Shown here one piece after another: positions 15,981-24,592 of a stretch of DNA of 33,155 nt (position 1 is its first letter; the number at the start of each line of letters is the position of its first letter). Under the pieces are notes generated by a model. The model was not told the DNA's origin and searched no databases. It saw only the letters and a program-made list of their open reading frames with translations. The DNA lies in assembly GCA_001873635.1 (NCBI GenBank), contig MNZK01000043.1, positions 1 to 33,155 on the forward strand, given 5' to 3'. Made by a program: the position numbers and the translations under genes. The stretch comes from Porphyromonadaceae bacterium CG2_30_38_12 (GTDB taxonomy: Bacteria; Bacteroidota; Bacteroidia; Bacteroidales; Paludibacteraceae).

Positions 15981-17347
15981 TTTCTTTTGTATTTTTCTGC
16001 TGTAGCCATTATTTTTTCTACATAGGCAGCTGTTTCTTTTCCTCTGAATCTTCCATATTTTACAACGGGATCGTTGTAATAGATTGGTTCTGATTCTTTG
16101 AGCAAAAACTCTTCTACATGTCCGAACCAAATAGATGGGTTTTTTCCATGTTTTTTGGCTAATGCCTGTGCATCAAGTATGTGAGCTGGTCCCGAATTAT
16201 ATGATGCGAGAATAAATTTTATTCTCTCCTGTTTGTTTTCTATACGCGCAAATATCAAATTTAAACTTTTTATATATTGCACGCCTGCTTCAATGTTTTT
16301 TTCGGGAATGAGAATGTTGGAGCGGTTTAACCCTAAATTGGTGGCAGTGCGTGGCATAAGTTGCATCAAACCTGCTGCCCCAGCCCACGAACGTTGCGAA
16401 GAATCAAATCGAGACTCGTGAAATGCAATAGCAGCTACTAATTGCCAATCCCAGTTAATTTCTTTGGCGTATTTTTTAAACCAATGGTCGTAAGGCGATA
16501 TGCTTCCTTTGGGAATTTTAAATTTTTTTTGATTAAAATAAAGGCTGTTTCGTAAGTATTTGTAGCTTAAGTTAGCTTTTAAAATTTCAGTTTCGGGCGT
16601 ATCATTCCAAGTTTCAACAGCTTGAACTAAATGAACTGCTTGTTTGGAAATAAGCCATCCATTTCGTTGTAAATTACCTAATTGTAATCGAATATCTAAA
16701 GTGGAATAATAGATTTTATACAGCTTCGCAATCTTTGAGTAAGCTATAGTATAGGCTAATTTTCCTGATGCTACTTTTTCAATTAAATCTTCTTGCGTGA
16801 GCGAATCGTTGGCTAATTCTATGTTAAATGTGTTGCCTGTGGCATCGTTTAATCGATGTAATTGTTGTTCGAAAACAGAATGTTTTTCTATGGTTATAGT
16901 TTTATCTTTTAAATCAATATTGTTGGTAATTGTTTTAATATTTAGTTTTTGAACCAATACCGGAAAAGCATCTTCGAGGGGAACAACAAATTGAAACTTT
17001 TTTTTGAGTTCTTTGGTTTGGTTAAAATTATAAGCCGCTATATCAATGCGTTTATTTTCGAGTAAATCTATCAATTCCTGCTCGTTTTGAGCACGAATTA
17101 CTTTTAAATTGACTTTTAGAGTGGATGCTAAATTTTGAGCCAGCTCGTAATCGAAGCCCATTGGCTCATCACGATAATAAAAGTACGAAACTGCATTTTG
17201 GATAGTTCCTACTCGAAGGGTGTCCAAGGTTAATATAGTCTCCAAATCATTTGAAACTACTGAAAGTTTATTGTTTTTGGGCTTGCAGGCGACAAAAACA
17301 ATAACCAAAAGTAACCAATAGATTTTACTATATCCGTTTTTACTCAT
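15977..17347 (-). CDS. mltF: MltF-like membrane-bound lytic murein transglycosylase
   Basis: Lipoprotein that cleaves peptidoglycan glycan strands. Signal peptide with lipobox VFVAC (Cys21). An N-terminal periplasmic solute-binding-like domain (SBP family 3, about 43-265) begins DTLRVGTIQNAVSYFYYRDEP. A C-terminal SLT lysozyme-like domain (about 285-430) has catalytic Glu311 in AFHESRFD, followed by AGLMQLMPRTA. The two-domain layout and 456 aa length are those of MltF. It lies 7 bases after the exonuclease gene and overlaps the next gene by 4 bases, so it is within an operon despite its unrelated role. Confidence 0.93.
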   Translation of the reverse strand: MSKNGYSKIYWLLLVIVFVACKPKNNKLSVVSNDLETILTLDTLRVGTIQNAVSYFYYRDEPMGFDYELAQNLASTLKVNLKVIRAQNEQELIDLLENKRIDIAAYNFNQTKELKKKFQFVVPLEDAFPVLVQKLNIKTITNNIDLKDKTITIEKHSVFEQQLHRLNDATGNTFNIELANDSLTQEDLIEKVASGKLAYTIAYSKIAKLYKIYYSTLDIRLQLGNLQRNGWLISKQAVHLVQAVETWNDTPETEILKANLSYKYLRNSLYFNQKKFKIPKGSISPYDHWFKKYAKEINWDWQLVAAIAFHESRFDSSQRSWAGAAGLMQLMPRTATNLGLNRSNILIPEKNIEAGVQYIKSLNLIFARIENKQERIKFILASYNSGPAHILDAQALAKKHGKNPSIWFGHVEEFLLKESEPIYYNDPVVKYGRFRGKETAAYVEKIMATAEKYKRK

Positions 17348-17354
17348 AATTTAC

Positions 17355-18092
17355 TTAGATAAAAGCAATGTTTTCTGATAGGATTGTTTGCTGTCCTTGC
17401 ATTCGTAAATATACTTGCGCAGTAGCCAAAACGTCTTTCTGACAATAAGTTGCAATGCGCTGCACATCGTTTTCCTGATAATATACCTGCGCCACCTGAC
17501 TACCGTCGATGTCATCTTTGGGAGTAGGGATGCCAAACACAGCTGTGAGTAGCTTGAGTGAGGTGTAATTTTTATAATCGCCAAATTTCCACAACTCCAA
17601 GGTGTCAATAAAATTAATCTCCCACGGCTTTTTGCCTGAAATCTGCAATAAAGCGGGCAAAACTACACCGTGAATAAGCATACGCCTGCAAATGTAAGGA
17701 ATATCAAACTCTTTGATATTGTGGCCACAAATGGTATGTTCTTTGGTGCTGCAAAATTTTACCAAGAACTCAGCAAATTCTTCTAATAAAAGTTTTTCAT
17801 CGTGCCCAGCAAATGATTTGGCTCGAAAACAAGGCTGATTGCCTCGAAAATAAATAAAGCCTACCGAAATGCACACAATTTTTCCGAACTCAGCATAAAT
17901 ACCTGCGCTGTTTGCATAAGCTTCGGCAGCAGTAGTTTCATTGTTATACTTTTCGGGCATGCGTTTTTGAATCAAATTGAATTTGTCTTCCCACAAATGA
18001 CTCAATTCAGGCGTCAAAGCGCTTATTTCGGCAGTTTGTGGAACGGTTTCAATATCAAGAAATAAAATCTTTGTTAGATCTAATGCTGCCAT
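17355..18092 (-). CDS. Predicted 3'-5' DEDD exonuclease (PolB exonuclease-like)
   Basis: A 245 aa RNase H-fold protein resembling the stand-alone proofreading-like exonuclease domains related to family B DNA polymerases. The three exonuclease motifs are visible: Exo I LFLDIETVP (Asp13, Glu15), Exo II GHNIKEFDIPYICRR (about residues 119-133), and Exo III YCQKDVLATAQVY (Asp near 223). A two-metal 3'-5' nuclease on DNA or RNA is expected; no polymerase domain is attached. It lies 8 bases after udk and 7 bases before mltF. The frame ends with SENIAFI. The biological substrate is unknown. Confidence 0.88.
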   Translation of the reverse strand: MAALDLTKILFLDIETVPQTAEISALTPELSHLWEDKFNLIQKRMPEKYNNETTAAEAYANSAGIYAEFGKIVCISVGFIYFRGNQPCFRAKSFAGHDEKLLLEEFAEFLVKFCSTKEHTICGHNIKEFDIPYICRRMLIHGVVLPALLQISGKKPWEINFIDTLELWKFGDYKNYTSLKLLTAVFGIPTPKDDIDGSQVAQVYYQENDVQRIATYCQKDVLATAQVYLRMQGQQTILSENIAFI

Positions 18093-18100
18093 TTGTTGGA

Positions 18101-18721
18101 TTATTTCGTGTGTGGATTTAAGTTTTTTTCTATAAACATGGTCAGTATATCAATTGCTATCTGATTGTTACCACCTTGAGGTATAATTAAATCGGCAAAG
18201 CGTTTGGTTGGTTCAATAAATTGAACATGCATGGGTTTCACAGTCGTTTCGTATCGTTCCATAATTTTATTTACAGAGCGTCCCCGTTCAATAATATCGC
18301 GGTTGATTACCCTGATTAAACGATCGTCGGCGTCGGCATCCACAAAAACTTTCAAATCCATCATCTTACGCAATTCGGGATTTGTTAGTACCAAAATTCC
18401 TTCGACAATAATTACATGACAAGGTTTTACTGCAATCGTTTCGTCAGCACGGGTGCATGTGAGGTACGAATAAATAGGCTGCTTAATGGTTTTGCCTTTT
18501 CGAAGCTCTTTAAGATGTTTCGTAAGAAGTTCAAATTCAATTGAATCGGGGTGGTCAAAGTTTATTTCGAGTCGTTCCTCTAATGGCAAATGACTGCTAT
18601 CTCGATAGTATGAATCTTGAGGCAAAATGGCAACTTCACCTACAGGTAATCGGTCTAAAATTTTACGAACCACTGTTGATTTCCCTGAACCGGTACCACC
18701 GGCAATTCCTATTATAAGCAT
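18101..18721 (-). CDS. udk: Uridine kinase
   Basis: Phosphorylates uridine/cytidine to UMP/CMP in pyrimidine salvage, in the cytosol. P-loop GGTGSGKST (residues 8-16). Other family features are LPQDSYYRD (about 36-44), the nucleoside-binding FDHPDSIE, VIIVEGILVL, and RDIIERGRSV. The 206 aa length fits the family. The frame extends 22 codons further upstream, but the ATG at 18721 (MLIIGIAGGTG) puts the P-loop at the usual position, and a terminator hairpin occupies the upstream stretch. It is the first gene of a four-gene operon with the exonuclease, mltF and the NAD(P)-binding protein. Confidence 0.93.
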   Translation of the reverse strand: MLIIGIAGGTGSGKSTVVRKILDRLPVGEVAILPQDSYYRDSSHLPLEERLEINFDHPDSIEFELLTKHLKELRKGKTIKQPIYSYLTCTRADETIAVKPCHVIIVEGILVLTNPELRKMMDLKVFVDADADDRLIRVINRDIIERGRSVNKIMERYETTVKPMHVQFIEPTKRFADLIIPQGGNNQIAIDILTMFIEKNLNPHTK

Positions 18722-18772
18722 ATTGTTGTGATTTTCAGCCCTTAAAAATACGGATTTATTACGTGATAAAAC

Positions 18773-18800
18773 AAAAAAAATGGACAACTTTGTCCATTTT
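18773..18800 (-). terminator. Terminator downstream of trxA
   Basis: A perfect 11-base stem (18777-18787 with 18790-18800). On the minus strand it is followed by a run of eight T (complement of 18773-18780). It lies about 140 bases after the trxA stop and just before udk, so it separates the two transcription units. The 2-base gap implies the inner pairs open to make a realistic loop. Confidence 0.7.
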
Positions 18801-18937
18801 AATTTTACTCTATCTGTAAATTAATGAAATTCAATTACTTAAATACAATAAGAAATATGTTAAATTTCATTATTTTGTCCACTTTATTCGTTGTAAAGTC
18901 CCGTAATTAAATAATTCTTGAAAAATTACAAAGAATT

Positions 18938-19252
18938 TTATAATAAAGATTCGATTTTTGCAACAAAAGCACTTTTTTGAGCTGCACCTACTTGTTTATC
19001 TACTATTTTGCCATCTTTAAAAAATAAGATAGTAGGAATATTCCGAATACCATATTCTTGAGGAGTTTCCACGTTTTCATCTACATCCATTTTGCAAATA
19101 ATTACTTTACCTTCATATTCGGTAGCTAATTCTTCAATGATAGGACCTACCATGCGGCATGGGCCACACCATTCAGCCCAAAAATCTATAACTACTGGTT
19201 TGCCACTGTTAATAATTTCTTTGATGTTTCCATCGGTTACATGTAATGCCAT
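18938..19252 (-). CDS. trxA: Thioredoxin
   Basis: Small cytosolic disulfide reductase, 104 aa. Active site FWAEWCGPC with the redox cysteines at 29 and 32. The cis-Pro segment GIRNIPTILFF and the C-terminal helix are also present. It is expected to be reduced by thioredoxin reductase and to serve ribonucleotide reductase, peroxiredoxins and similar partners. It stands 143 bases after dnaE with a -7 promoter box in the gap, and has its own terminator, so it is probably transcribed alone. Confidence 0.97.
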   Translation of the reverse strand: MALHVTDGNIKEIINSGKPVVIDFWAEWCGPCRMVGPIIEELATEYEGKVIICKMDVDENVETPQEYGIRNIPTILFFKDGKIVDKQVGAAQKSAFVAKIESLL

Positions 19253-19308
19253 TTTTTTAATTGTTTAAAATATAAATGAATTAGGAATATTTTTTGTTTA
19301 ATTTGCTG

Positions 19309-19316
19309 CAAAGTTA
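19309..19316 (-). promoter_or_regulatory. -7 promoter box for trxA
   Basis: TAACTTTG on the minus strand (TAnnTTTG), about 57 bases before the trxA ATG. No TTG is seen at a good -33 distance, so this is a partial match. Confidence 0.45.
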
Positions 19317-19340
19317 CAAATCAAAATTCAAATAGAATGC

Positions 19341-19369
19341 TTATTTTAATAAAAACAGCATGTTTTATT
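19341..19369 (-). terminator. Weak AT-rich terminator after dnaE
   Basis: AATAAAAACA (19348-19357) and TGTTTTATT (19361-19369) form a short stem with one bulged base around GCA. On the minus strand it is followed by AAAATAAGC rather than a clean T-run. It lies 27 bases after the dnaE stop and before the trxA -7 box. The evidence is modest. Confidence 0.35.
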
Positions 19370-19395
19370 ATCAATAGTTGCATTGAGAAAATCTA

Positions 19396-22300
19396 TTAAT
19401 TTTCATTTATTTGAAAATCCAAGATTCCTTGTTGTTTTAATTGCTTGATTTTCTTATAGATATCATTATCAATTGCCAACCTATGTTGGCGCGAAAAAAG
19501 CTTCACTTTGTTGGGAGACTGATCGTCGATAACGTTTATAAATAAGTTCACATTTCCTTTGTTTTTTAAAATCATATCTGAAATAACAAGAATTAATTCC
19601 TCATCAATGTTTTGAAGTGGTATGGTTAATGTCAGTTTATCAACTAATTTCTCTTGTATTTCTCGAAATAAATCAATTTTTTGAATTTTTAATTCCAAAA
19701 TTTTGGGCTCGTTTGGATCTGTTGGTTTTTTATATTTCCAATCAGAACCTTTAATTTGAACCGTAGCAGATATATACAGGTACAAATCTTTAATCATGTA
19801 TTTGCTATATTCCACGTAATTATTTCCAAATAAGGCAAATTCAAAAGCTCCAGCATAATCCTCAAGCGTAAAAATCCCGTAAGGATTTCCATTTTTCGAC
19901 ATTCCATGACGTATTGTTGTTACCATACCTCCAATGCGTAACTGCTTGCCTTCTAATGGTGTAATGTCTTTCAAATCACTTGTTGTAGTGTTGCAAATAT
20001 GATTAATTTCCATTTCGAATTCATCCAACGGATGCGCCGATAAATACATTCCGATTAGCTCCCGCTCTTTGTTTAATTTTTCTAAGGGCGACCATTCGGG
20101 CGTGTATGGAATTTCTGGTTTTGAAATTTCAATTTCATCGGCACCACCAAACAATGAATTTTTAGACATCGCTATATCTGATTGATAGCGAGTACCATAG
20201 CGTATTATAGTGTCAATCACAATTTCTCCTTTGCTATTTTCAGCCATAAACTGTTCGCGTCGAATATCGCTAAAACTATCAAAAGCCCCACAAAGCGCTA
20301 AGCTTTCCAAGGTGCGCTTGTTGCACGACGATAGGTTTACGCGTTCTACAAAGTCAAACACACTTTTGAATTTTCCTCCCTTAGTGCGCTCTTCGATTAT
20401 ACTAAGCACTGCTCCCTCGCCAACACCTTTTATACCTCCCAATCCAAAACGAATGTTTCCGGTAGCATTTACAGTAAAAGTTAAATCGCTCTCGTTTACA
20501 TCGGGTCCAAGTACGTGCATGCCCATCGACTTGCATTCGTCCATAAACTTCCCAACTTCGGCTATGTCATCGCGGTTACGTGTTAAGTTGGCAGCCATAA
20601 ACTCGGCAGGATAATTGGCTTTCAGATAAGCAGTTTGATATGCTATCCACGAGTAACAGGTGGCATGAGATTTATTAAATGCATATTTTGCAAATTCTGC
20701 CCAATCCGACCATATTTTTTCTAATTTTTCTTTCGGTCCGTAACCATTAGTTGCACAGCCTTCTAAAAATTTAACATGCAAGGTTTCCATTTTATCTACG
20801 AGCTTTTTACCCATAGCTTTGCGCAACTCGTCGGATTGTCCTCGGGTGAAACTGGCTAAGTCGCGACTTAGAAGCATGACCTGTTCTTGGTACACTGTGA
20901 TTCCGTAAGTATCTTTCAAGCGTTTTTCCATTATTGGAAATGGATACTCAATAGTTTCGCGTCCGTGTTTGCGATTAATAAATTGCGGTATATATTGCAT
21001 AGGACCCGGACGATAGAGTGCGTTCATGGCTATCAAATCCTCAAATTGAGAGGGTTGCAATGCTTGTAAGTGCTTCTGCATTCCTGCCGATTCAAACTGA
21101 AAAGTACCCACAGTAGCACCTTTGCTAAACAATTCGTAGGTAGCTTTATCATCGATGGGAATGTTGTCAATATCTAAGTCAAAACCTTTCGATTTCTTGA
21201 TATTTGATAGCGCCTCTTTTAGAATCGACAAGGTTTTTAAACCTAAAAAGTCCATCTTTATGAGTCCAATTTCTTCAATAACAGAGCCTTCATATTGTGT
21301 TACCAAAATGCTATTGCCCGTTTCCTTGTCCGTGGCAGTGCTTAGTGGTACAAAGTTCGTTAAGTCATCGGCACCAATAATTACTCCACAAGCATGTACA
21401 CCTGTTTGTCGCACTGTCCCCTCCAGCATTTCAGCATATTTGAGCGTGTTCGCAAGGTTTTGGTCTGACGAGTTGCGAGCTTGCGCCAATTCAGGAACAT
21501 ACTTTAAACAGTTGGCAATGTTTACTTTGGGCGCTTTTCCATCGGAGCCTTCGGGAAATTTATCAGGAATCAATTTGGTTAAGCGGTCAGCTTCTTGCAA
21601 AGGTAGGCGTTGCACACGTGCCACATCTTTTATCGATGATTTGGTTGCCATTGTACCATAAGTAACAATTTGAGCAACACGTTCTTTGCCATATTTTTCG
21701 GTAACCCACCGCAATACCAATCCACGTCCATCATCATCAAAATCAATATCTATATCTGGCATCGAAATACGGTCAGGATTCAGAAAACGCTCAAACAGTA
21801 AATCGTATTTTAAAGGGTCAATATCGGTAATTCGTAAACAATAAGCCACTACTGATCCGGCAGCAGATCCACGTCCCGGACCAACCGAAACTCCCATACG
21901 ACGAGCATTGGTAATAAAATCTTGTACAATAAGAAAATAGCCCGGAAAACCCATCGTTTTCATGACATGTAACTCAAATTCAATACGTTCAGCCTGTTCG
22001 TCGGTGAGGGCTTCTCCATAGCGTTTTTTGGCACCAAGATATGCTAACTGTGCCAAGTAATCTGCTTCAAGTTTCACACGTATTACTTTTTCGTAACCTC
22101 CTAAGCGTGCATATCCATTCCCAAATTCCTCCTGCAACATTTGTTCTGTATAGCGATTCCGGTATTCGACTTCGTTGCCAAAATCAGACGGAATATTAAA
22201 TACAGGCATCATTGGACCCGAGTCGATGTCATAAAATTCTACTTTGTTGGCAATTGCCACAGCATTTTCTAATGCCTCAGGTACATCAGCAAAAATTTGC

Positions 22301-23193
22301 CACATTTGCTCAGGGGTTTTCAGCCATTCTTGTTTTGTGTAGCGCATACGGCTCGGATCGTCCAATTCTTTACCTGTGCTCAAGCAGATAAGTCGTTCGT
22401 GAGCTTCGCCATGCTCTTCTTCCACAAAGTGAACATCGTTGGTTGCAAGCAGCTTAGTGTTTGTTTTACGCGCCAAGGCTATCAAATCTGCATTTTGACG
22501 TTGCTGCTTATCAAAGCAACTGTAATTTGCATTGGGCTTGTCTGTTTTATGTCGTTGTAGTTCAATGTAATAGTCATCGCCAAAAACTTTTTTGTACCAC
22601 AGTACTGCCTCTTCGGCAGCTTCCAAATTGCCGCTTTCCACTTTTTTGTGTATTTCGCCACCCAAACAAGCTGATGAGGCAATCAGACCTTCGCTGTATT
22701 TTTCGAGTATCTCATGGTCGATGCGTGGTCGATAATAAAATCCATCCATCCATGCATACGAAACTAATTTGCAAAGATTACGATAGCCAACTTTATTTTT
22801 TGCCAATAAAACTAAGTGATAGCCACTTTTATCTTCTGTTGAATTTTTTGAATGTAAGGATTTACGTGCCACATACGCTTCACATCCTATAATTGGTTTG
22901 AAAAGTTTTTTTTGAGCTTCCTCTAACTGTTTTTCGAGCGCTAATTTTTGTAGGTCATCAAGATTGTTGGCTTGCAAAGAATTTTGTATCGCTTTAATTT
23001 CTTCGTTAACCTTGGCATTTTTCTTTTTGGTATAATTAAGAAATTCTTTGATGCCAAACATATTACCGTGGTCGGTGAGTGCTATAGCATTCATTCCCGA
23101 CTTCGATGCCTTATCGACAAGTCCCGAAATACTGGACATGCCATCCAAAACCGAATAGTAGGAGTGAACGTGTAAATGTGCAAAAGAACCCAT
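19396..23193 (-). CDS. dnaE: DNA polymerase III alpha subunit
   Basis: Replicative DNA polymerase catalytic subunit, 1265 aa. The N-terminal PHP domain keeps its metal-ligand motifs (HLHVHS at 6-11, LTDHGNMFG at 39-47, GCEAY at 103-107, TNDVHF at 251-256). It is interrupted at about 57-98 by a charged, probably coiled-coil insertion absent from E. coli DnaE. The polymerase core has GPGRGSAAGS (438-447) and the catalytic aspartates in PDIDIDFDD (479-487). The C-terminal part includes an OB domain beginning QLRIGGMVTTIRHG. The start MGSFAHLHVHS is the only sensible one, diverging from ridA. No intein or truncation is seen. Confidence 0.97.
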   Translation of the reverse strand: MGSFAHLHVHSYYSVLDGMSSISGLVDKASKSGMNAIALTDHGNMFGIKEFLNYTKKKNAKVNEEIKAIQNSLQANNLDDLQKLALEKQLEEAQKKLFKPIIGCEAYVARKSLHSKNSTEDKSGYHLVLLAKNKVGYRNLCKLVSYAWMDGFYYRPRIDHEILEKYSEGLIASSACLGGEIHKKVESGNLEAAEEAVLWYKKVFGDDYYIELQRHKTDKPNANYSCFDKQQRQNADLIALARKTNTKLLATNDVHFVEEEHGEAHERLICLSTGKELDDPSRMRYTKQEWLKTPEQMWQIFADVPEALENAVAIANKVEFYDIDSGPMMPVFNIPSDFGNEVEYRNRYTEQMLQEEFGNGYARLGGYEKVIRVKLEADYLAQLAYLGAKKRYGEALTDEQAERIEFELHVMKTMGFPGYFLIVQDFITNARRMGVSVGPGRGSAAGSVVAYCLRITDIDPLKYDLLFERFLNPDRISMPDIDIDFDDDGRGLVLRWVTEKYGKERVAQIVTYGTMATKSSIKDVARVQRLPLQEADRLTKLIPDKFPEGSDGKAPKVNIANCLKYVPELAQARNSSDQNLANTLKYAEMLEGTVRQTGVHACGVIIGADDLTNFVPLSTATDKETGNSILVTQYEGSVIEEIGLIKMDFLGLKTLSILKEALSNIKKSKGFDLDIDNIPIDDKATYELFSKGATVGTFQFESAGMQKHLQALQPSQFEDLIAMNALYRPGPMQYIPQFINRKHGRETIEYPFPIMEKRLKDTYGITVYQEQVMLLSRDLASFTRGQSDELRKAMGKKLVDKMETLHVKFLEGCATNGYGPKEKLEKIWSDWAEFAKYAFNKSHATCYSWIAYQTAYLKANYPAEFMAANLTRNRDDIAEVGKFMDECKSMGMHVLGPDVNESDLTFTVNATGNIRFGLGGIKGVGEGAVLSIIEERTKGGKFKSVFDFVERVNLSSCNKRTLESLALCGAFDSFSDIRREQFMAENSKGEIVIDTIIRYGTRYQSDIAMSKNSLFGGADEIEISKPEIPYTPEWSPLEKLNKERELIGMYLSAHPLDEFEMEINHICNTTTSDLKDITPLEGKQLRIGGMVTTIRHGMSKNGNPYGIFTLEDYAGAFEFALFGNNYVEYSKYMIKDLYLYISATVQIKGSDWKYKKPTDPNEPKILELKIQKIDLFREIQEKLVDKLTLTIPLQNIDEELILVISDMILKNKGNVNLFINVIDDQSPNKVKLFSRQHRLAIDNDIYKKIKQLKQQGILDFQINEN

Positions 23194-23364
23194 TGTATCG
23201 TGTTGTAAATTAGAATTTTGTATAAATTTTAAACTGCAATTTTTCGACTTCCAAGATAAGAATATTTTTCAAAAAGTCCTTTACCATTGTATGTTAAGTT
23301 TTCAACAATTGACATTTTTAACTTCAAACAAATACTTTTAATGAAATAGTTCCAAAGATTTAGT

Positions 23365-23372
23365 TACTTTTG
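23365..23372 (+). promoter_or_regulatory. -7 promoter box for ridA
   Basis: TACTTTTG (TAnnTTTG) with an inferred start near 23379, about 68 bases before the ridA ATG. No clear TTG lies at the -33 distance. The rest of the 253-base dnaE-ridA divergent gap shows nothing further. Confidence 0.45.
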
Positions 23373-23446
23373 TATAGAATAAAAACAAAAATAATACACT
23401 CGGATTAAAAGTAAAATATTAAACAACTTTTCAAGGAAAATTCTTT

Positions 23447-23824
23447 ATGAAACGAATCATCAATACTACCTTGGCACCTGCAGCAATTGGACCCTACAGT
23501 CAAGCTGTTGAAGTAAATGGCACCCTCTATATCTCGGGACAATTAGCAATTAATCCTGCTATTGGAAAAATTGAAGCACAAGACATTCACAATCAAACCG
23601 AACAGGTATTTGCTAATATTCAAGCAATACTAAAAGAAGCAGGCTATGATTTTAACGATGTTGTGAAATCAACCGTTTTTTTATCCGACATTGCAAATTT
23701 TGCTGCCATGAATGATGTTTATAAAAAATATTATGTGTCCCAATGCCCTGCACGCTCAGCATTTGCAGTGAAGGATTTACCCTTGGGCGCTTTGGTAGAA
23801 ATCGAAACCATAGCAGCCAAATAA
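23447..23824 (+). CDS. ridA: RidA-family enamine/imine deaminase
   Basis: Trimeric cytosolic protein that hydrolyses reactive 2-aminoacrylate and related enamines produced by PLP enzymes. The 125 aa length is typical. Family hallmarks are the N-terminal APAAIGPYSQAVEVNGTLYISGQL, IQAILKEAGYDFNDVVKSTVFL, and the C-terminal CPARSAFAVKDLPLGALVEIE, where the Arg of ARSAF is the substrate-binding residue. It is probably a single-gene unit: it diverges from dnaE and is followed by an 85-base gap before the porT-like gene. Confidence 0.96.
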   Translation: MKRIINTTLAPAAIGPYSQAVEVNGTLYISGQLAINPAIGKIEAQDIHNQTEQVFANIQAILKEAGYDFNDVVKSTVFLSDIANFAAMNDVYKKYYVSQCPARSAFAVKDLPLGALVEIETIAAK

Positions 23825-23909
23825 TTGATTTATGTCCATTTATCGTTTAAAAAAACAATAAAACAAGGCTAAAGTCGTTAATTGATTTGACTAAAATGAT
23901 TCAAATTTT

Positions 23910-24584
23910 ATGCAACAAAAAATCATATTTTTTCTATTTTTATTGTTTAGTATATTCATTCATAAACCTTTGATGGCGCAAAACAGTTATCACAGCGATG
24001 ATAAACTTTTGCATTTTGGTTTTTCATTGGGGTTCAATGCAATGGATTTTGGAGTTACGTCAAGCAATGGTGGAGTTGCTGCGGATGTTTCCAACTTGCG
24101 ACCTGGATTTTCAGTAGGCATAGTAAGCGATTTAATGCTAAACCGTTACTTAAATTTACGCTTCACACCAACCCTGCATTTTGGCGAAAGAGAATTAACT
24201 TTCAAAGGATTAGGTTCTGTTATTATACCTTCAAGCCCGGTAAGTATTCCTTTTTATCTGAAATATAGTGCCGAACGTTATGGCGATTTTCGTCCATATA
24301 TTCTGGGTGGAGGAGGAGCTTATTTTGATTTAGGTAGATCGAACGAAAATCCGATTTTACTTAAAACTTTCGATACTTTTATGGAAGTAGGAGTGGGCTG
24401 CGATATTTATTTCAGCTTTTTTAAATTAGCTCCCGAACTTAAATTTGGTTTTGGTTTCAATAATATGCTCACTCCATGGGACAGTCGCGATACAGGACTT
24501 TTGAACCCCACTGACCGTCAGTATTCCGATGCACTGAGCAAATTAAAATCAAGGTTTATCTCACTTACCTTTAATTTTGAATAG
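23910..24584 (+). CDS. porT: PorT/SprT-like outer-membrane beta-barrel protein
   Basis: A 224 aa outer-membrane protein with a Sec signal peptide (cleavage after LMAQ, about residue 24), then alternating hydrophobic strands of a small eight-strand-type barrel. It matches the pattern I know for PorT/SprT of the type IX secretion system: HFGFSLGFNAMDFGV, LRPGFSVGIVSDLMLNRYLNLRF, IPFYLKYSAERYGDFRPYILGGG, and FMEVGVGCDIYFSFFKLAPELKFGFG. PorT is required for type IX secretion in Porphyromonas; its exact role is not settled. A lipoprotein gene begins 8 bases later, so the two form a pair. A generic porin-family barrel is the alternative. Confidence 0.75.
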   Translation: MQQKIIFFLFLLFSIFIHKPLMAQNSYHSDDKLLHFGFSLGFNAMDFGVTSSNGGVAADVSNLRPGFSVGIVSDLMLNRYLNLRFTPTLHFGERELTFKGLGSVIIPSSPVSIPFYLKYSAERYGDFRPYILGGGGAYFDLGRSNENPILLKTFDTFMEVGVGCDIYFSFFKLAPELKFGFGFNNMLTPWDSRDTGLLNPTDRQYSDALSKLKSRFISLTFNFE

Positions 24585-24592
24585 TCATTGCT

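Noticed and set aside
15981-16130. 50-residue N-terminal extension of the NAD(P)-binding protein
   Set aside because: It overlaps mltF coding sequence and is rich in Arg/Cys; the ATG at 15980 with an ATGA overlap puts the Rossmann glycine loop at the usual N-terminal position.
21155-21661. 168-codon open frame antisense to dnaE
   Set aside because: Fully inside dnaE coding sequence, with serine-rich translation typical of an antisense shadow and no promoter match.
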